From positions 1,936,001 to 2,000,000 of the forward strand of contig NZ_AEUZ02000001.1 of assembly GCF_000188055.2 (NCBI RefSeq): DNA of 64,000 nucleotides, given 5' to 3'. This DNA is from Streptococcus urinalis 2285-97 (GTDB lineage Bacteria; Bacillota; Bacilli; Lactobacillales; Streptococcaceae). Positions 60,823-64,000 of this stretch are shown piece by piece. Made by a program: the position numbers and the translations under genes. Position 1 is the first letter of the stretch. Each line of letters begins with the position of its first letter. The notes under the pieces are model-generated. The model was not told where the DNA came from. It saw only the letters and a program-made list of their open reading frames with translations, and did no database searches.

Positions 60823-62562
60823 ATGGCGATCTCAATAAAAAGTATAAAACTTCAAAATTTCAGGGGTTTTGAAGACTTACATCTTAATTTAAATAAATAT
60901 GTAACTTGTATTTCTGGTCATAACGGAACTGGAAAATCTACTATACTTGCAGCTCTTAGTAATACTGGAGAATACAAAAAAGATAAAACTTTAAATAATA
61001 AACCTTTTAGGGGTGAATTTGAAAAAATCATTCTTGGTGATCCAAATTATGATAAGAAAATAAATTCTGAAATTAATATTGAATTTGAAAATCTTTTTGA
61101 AGATGGTCATAAAATCAACAGTGTAAAATATAGAACTGCAATACAAAATAAAAAAGCAGTTTTACCACATTATAGAGCCCTTTCGCCAAAAGATATTAAT
61201 GAATTAAAAGATATTATTGATTTAAAAGATATAGATGTTAAATATAATGAATTACCATGGAAGTTATACAGAAATACTGGAAAACTAAAACATCCGAGGT
61301 TTAGACTTATCCCTAAAAAAGATAAAAATAGAGATCATGAAAGAAAAATAGAGTGGCCAACTTTTTACTTAGGACTTTCTAGATTATATCCACTTGGAGA
61401 AGTTGAGGAGAATTTACTAATTAAAGATTTAAACAGTGGTTATGAAGATGAAATTTCAAAAATTCATAAAGATATTATGACTTCATCAGATGAATACGAA
61501 GCTGTACAAGTAACAAACCTAAATGGGATGAAAACAGGTGTACTTGTCAACACAACTACATATCCCGGAACAGCTAATTCAGCTGGTCAGGATAATTTGG
61601 GCCAAATTCTCTCTGCTGTTTTTTCATTTGAAAAATTGAAAAGTAATAAAGAAAATACAGGGTATAAGGGAGGGTTATTATTAATTGATGAAATAGATGC
61701 TACACTTCATCCCGCTGCCCAGAATAAACTTTTAAATTTTCTATTAGAAAAATCACTCGAACTAGATTTACAAATAGTTTTCACAACACATAGCTTGTCA
61801 TTATTAGAATATATTAATGATACTTCAAATGACAAAGTTACTATTAATTATTTAACAAAACATACTGGTCAAATTAATGTTGTAGAAAATCCTAAAAATG
61901 ATTATTTAAGACGTGATTTAATATTAAAACTCGGTCAGCCGATTAAGCAATCCATTTCAGTTTTAACGGAAGATGATACGGCAAGGTGGTATCTAGCTCA
62001 TTTACTTAATTATTACGTTCAGAAGCGACCAAATACAAAACTTCAAATTGACACATTAAAAATGGTTGATTGTCATATTGGATGGAGCAGTATTGTAAGT
62101 CTTGTAAAAAATGATTTTGATTACTTCAAAAATTATTTAATTATTTTTGATACAGATTTAAATAATGATGATAACTATAGAAATTTAGAAAAAAGTTTCC
62201 GCGGTACCCCTTTTAAAATAGATGAAAATTACTATGTCTTACCAGCGCCAAAATCTCTAAAAAATTACAATATTGAAAAAATAATGTGGGAATATATATC
62301 TAATTTAGAAGCTGACCATTTATTCTTCAAATCAGATTTTGCATTAAAATTTCCTATACATAAAGGTATGGTATTAGAAAACGGTCCATTTTCTGGAGAT
62401 TTCGACGAATATACTAATGAATCAAAAAAAATAAAAGAATGGTTTAAAAATTATAGGTGGATTTGTGATGAAGCAATTTATTACTACTTTTCAGATAATG
62501 AAGAAGTTATTTTACCTTTCGCTTCAAAAATTGAAAAATTTTACAGAAAATCAATAATATAA
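60823..62562 (+). CDS. OLD-like AAA ATPase with C-terminal TOPRIM-type domain
   Basis: A 579-residue protein. The ABC-type ATPase half has IKSIKLQNFRGFEDLHLNL, Walker A GHNGTGKST (residues 32-40), Walker B GGLLLIDEIDATLHP (about 284-298) and the switch His in FTTHSLSLLEYI. A TOPRIM-like region follows, with acidic motifs VLTEDDTARWYL (Glu near 383) and IIFDTDLNNDD (DxD near 442). This architecture marks OLD-family nucleases, many of which defend against phages. It is visibly more AT-rich than the structural genes, lies in the lysogeny arm in the repressor orientation, and precedes an adenine methylase gene by 56 bases. Confidence 0.75.
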   Translation: MAISIKSIKLQNFRGFEDLHLNLNKYVTCISGHNGTGKSTILAALSNTGEYKKDKTLNNKPFRGEFEKIILGDPNYDKKINSEINIEFENLFEDGHKINSVKYRTAIQNKKAVLPHYRALSPKDINELKDIIDLKDIDVKYNELPWKLYRNTGKLKHPRFRLIPKKDKNRDHERKIEWPTFYLGLSRLYPLGEVEENLLIKDLNSGYEDEISKIHKDIMTSSDEYEAVQVTNLNGMKTGVLVNTTTYPGTANSAGQDNLGQILSAVFSFEKLKSNKENTGYKGGLLLIDEIDATLHPAAQNKLLNFLLEKSLELDLQIVFTTHSLSLLEYINDTSNDKVTINYLTKHTGQINVVENPKNDYLRRDLILKLGQPIKQSISVLTEDDTARWYLAHLLNYYVQKRPNTKLQIDTLKMVDCHIGWSSIVSLVKNDFDYFKNYLIIFDTDLNNDDNYRNLEKSFRGTPFKIDENYYVLPAPKSLKNYNIEKIMWEYISNLEADHLFFKSDFALKFPIHKGMVLENGPFSGDFDEYTNESKKIKEWFKNYRWICDEAIYYYFSDNEEVILPFASKIEKFYRKSII

Positions 62563-62618
62563 TAATTCTGGCCATAATTAATTAAATGTTATATCATAAG
62601 TGAAAGGAGGTAAGCCAA

Positions 62619-63476
62619 TTGAAAAATATAAGCCCGTTGAGATACCCTGGAGGTAAGTCTCAAGTTTATGATTTTGTTAAAGAACTTGTTAACCTTAATG
62701 AAACAACTACATATATTGAGCCTTATATGGGTGGTATGGGAATTGCTTTAAGGCTACTTGTCAATCAAGATGTAAAGCAAATTATGGTTAATGATTATGA
62801 TAAATCGATATATGCTTTCTGGTACTCAGTATTAAATCATACAGATCAACTTATTAATAAAATAGAATCGACTCCGATTACAATTGAAGTATGGAAAAAA
62901 CAAAGAGAGATTCAACAGAACAAAGATACAATCCATGATTTATTAACACTTGGTTTCTCAACATTATTCCTTAATAGAACAAACCGTTCTGGAATAATCA
63001 AAGCTGGTGTTATTGGTGGCTTAAAACAAGATGGAAACTATAAATTAGATTGCCGTTTCAACAAAGAAAAAACCATAAAGAAAATAAAATTAATAGCCTC
63101 TTATAAAAAACAAATTAAACTTTATAATATGGATGCTGAAAAGTTCATTCGTTTAAATATCACCAAAACAAAAAAATCTTTCACTTTTTTTGACCCTCCG
63201 TACTACTCAAAAGGTCCAGGACTATATACAAACTTTTACAATCATCAAAATCATCTAAGTTTATCCAACACAATTAAGAATTATATGTCAAATAAAAATT
63301 GGATTCTCACGTATGATTTATCTGAAGAAATTTTTCAAATGTATAAAGAATTTAAGTATGAAAAATATTACCTGAACTATTCAGTAACAAAACCAAGTAA
63401 AGGAATAGAGTATATTTTCTACTCTAATGGATTAACAGTCCCAGAAAATACAATAAATATAAAAAAAGCAAATTAA
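62619..63476 (+). CDS. Dam-type DNA adenine methyltransferase (D12 class)
   Basis: A 285-residue enzyme. N-terminal LRYPGGKSQV and SAM-binding YIEPYMGGMGIALRLL form motif I, the insertion contains FLNRTNRSGI, and the catalytic motif IV is DPPY at residues 192-195. It methylates adenine N6 in a short target, perhaps GATC-like by family. A TTG start follows AAAGGAGG by eight bases. It probably belongs with the OLD-like gene upstream; the methylation may protect phage or host DNA from it. Confidence 0.88.
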   Translation: MKNISPLRYPGGKSQVYDFVKELVNLNETTTYIEPYMGGMGIALRLLVNQDVKQIMVNDYDKSIYAFWYSVLNHTDQLINKIESTPITIEVWKKQREIQQNKDTIHDLLTLGFSTLFLNRTNRSGIIKAGVIGGLKQDGNYKLDCRFNKEKTIKKIKLIASYKKQIKLYNMDAEKFIRLNITKTKKSFTFFDPPYYSKGPGLYTNFYNHQNHLSLSNTIKNYMSNKNWILTYDLSEEIFQMYKEFKYEKYYLNYSVTKPSKGIEYIFYSNGLTVPENTINIKKAN

Positions 63477-63570
63477 AAAAGACCTACACAGCGCCGGCAA
63501 GCAAACGTGTAGGTCAAGTTGGCAATAGTAAAAACCTTACTTTTCGTAGGTCTTTTTACTATTGCCATTT
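63475..63570 (+). terminator. Compound hairpin/terminator between the methylase and the integrase
   Basis: GACCTACAC (63481-63489) pairs with GTGTAGGTC (63507-63515). GGCAATAGTAAAAA (63521-63534) pairs with TTTTTACTATTGCC (63553-63566). AAAAAGACCTAC can instead pair with GTAGGTCTTTTT (63546-63557), giving a terminator. The GTAGGTC block occurs twice, so the pairings compete. Confidence 0.6.
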
Positions 63571-63596
63571 TAACATAAAAGCGAGGTATAAATCAA

Positions 63597-64000
63597 ATGG
63601 CAAAAGTAGCTATATACGCTAGAGTATCAACGTTAAACCAAGCAGATGAAGGATACTCTATTCAAGGACAGGTTGAAAGTTTAACGAAATACTGCGAGGC
63701 TATGAGTTGGACTATACACGACACTTATATTGATGCTGGTTTTTCAGGCGGCAAACTCGAACGACCAGAAATAAATAGACTGATCAATGATGTTAAACTT
63801 AAAAAATTTGATACTGTGCTAGTTTATAAATTAGATCGTTTATCCAGGAATGTTAAGGATACATTGTTCTTAGTGAAAGAAATTTTTACTGATAATGATA
63901 TCCATTTTGTGAGTTTAAAGGAAAACATAGACACATCAAGTGCTATGGGTAGTCTATTTTTAACTTTACTTTCAGCAATTGCGGAATTTGAACGAGAGCA
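63597..64000 (+). CDS. int: Large serine integrase, N-terminal part (cut by window edge)
   Basis: The visible 134 residues start MAKVAIYARVSTLNQADEGYSIQGQ, with catalytic Ser11 in ARVS. The conserved blocks DAGFSGGKLERPEINRLINDV, VLVYKLDRLSRNVKDTL and SLFLTLLSAIAEFERE mark a TP901-1-like serine recombinase. It catalyses prophage integration and excision. The gene starts after GAGG and runs off the window; attR should lie beyond it. Confidence 0.93.
   Translation, partial: MAKVAIYARVSTLNQADEGYSIQGQVESLTKYCEAMSWTIHDTYIDAGFSGGKLERPEINRLINDVKLKKFDTVLVYKLDRLSRNVKDTLFLVKEIFTDNDIHFVSLKENIDTSSAMGSLFLTLLSAIAEFERE

Overview
This window comes from a low-GC Gram-positive coccus, almost certainly a Streptococcus and probably a pyogenic-group species (S. 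uberis, S. parauberis and S. iniae are typical relatives). The evidence is AT-rich DNA with strong AGGAGG ribosome sites, a Gls24/AmaP envelope-stress operon, a competence-type SsbB, Nramp MntH, the Hsp33-deoxynucleoside kinase neighbourhood, and a streptococcal siphophage. I cannot assign the species from sequence alone.

Chromosomal part (1-28.5 kb). The left edge cuts a DeoR-type regulator. Then come an NAD-binding SDR-like protein, a GNAT acetyltransferase, a Vex-like FtsX permease (interrupted by an in-frame stop) with its ATPase, and MntH. A Cna_B surface protein follows whose LPITG anchor has been frameshifted away. Next are a PNPOx-like flavoprotein, a MarR-MFS-DUF4811 drug-efflux operon with visible tandem operators, and a TetR regulator divergent from an ABC exporter. 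A promoter, a foldable RNA and a terminator with no protein gene (13.7-13.95 kb) look like an unannotated ncRNA. A GntR regulator precedes the Gls24/AmaP/DUF2273/GlsB operon. Then come a BMP-family lipoprotein, purA with a long leader, xpaC-telA, hslO (apparently leaderless) and a deoxynucleoside kinase. Last is a PF04392-type ABC importer with two tandem binding proteins. A 300-nt leader precedes this importer, containing a consensus promoter, a short ORF rich in Tyr and Phe codons, a branched RNA fold and a 13-bp terminator stem. ssbB lies at the chromosome/prophage boundary.

Prophage (about 28.5 kb to beyond the right edge, at least 35 kb). Most genes are on the minus strand, so the usual phage order reads right to left. 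A lysogeny module on the plus strand (XRE repressor, ImmA/IrrE protease, an OLD-like AAA/TOPRIM protein, a Dam-type methylase, a large serine integrase cut by the window edge) faces a Cro-like gene across a control region with repeated operators. Leftward follow small early genes, Gp157, a RuvC-like resolvase, a helicase, an ERF recombinase, SSB, prim-pol, a VapE-type helicase and an iteron-rich candidate origin. Then come a DUF1492 late regulator, terminase, portal, minor capsid protein (with a toxin-50 domain), scaffold, capsid, connectors, tail tube, chaperones, tape measure, Dit, a large tail-tip protein, and the holin/endolysin cassette. Terminators inside the late operon, and two tiny promoter-terminator units on the opposite strand, suggest extra RNA-level control.

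The strongest candidates for something undescribed are the aromatic-codon leader RNA (27.7-28.05 kb), the orphan ncRNA (13.7-13.95 kb), and the AAA/TOPRIM plus methylase pair carried next to the repressor (60.8-63.5 kb). All calls rest on reading the sequence; no database search was run.
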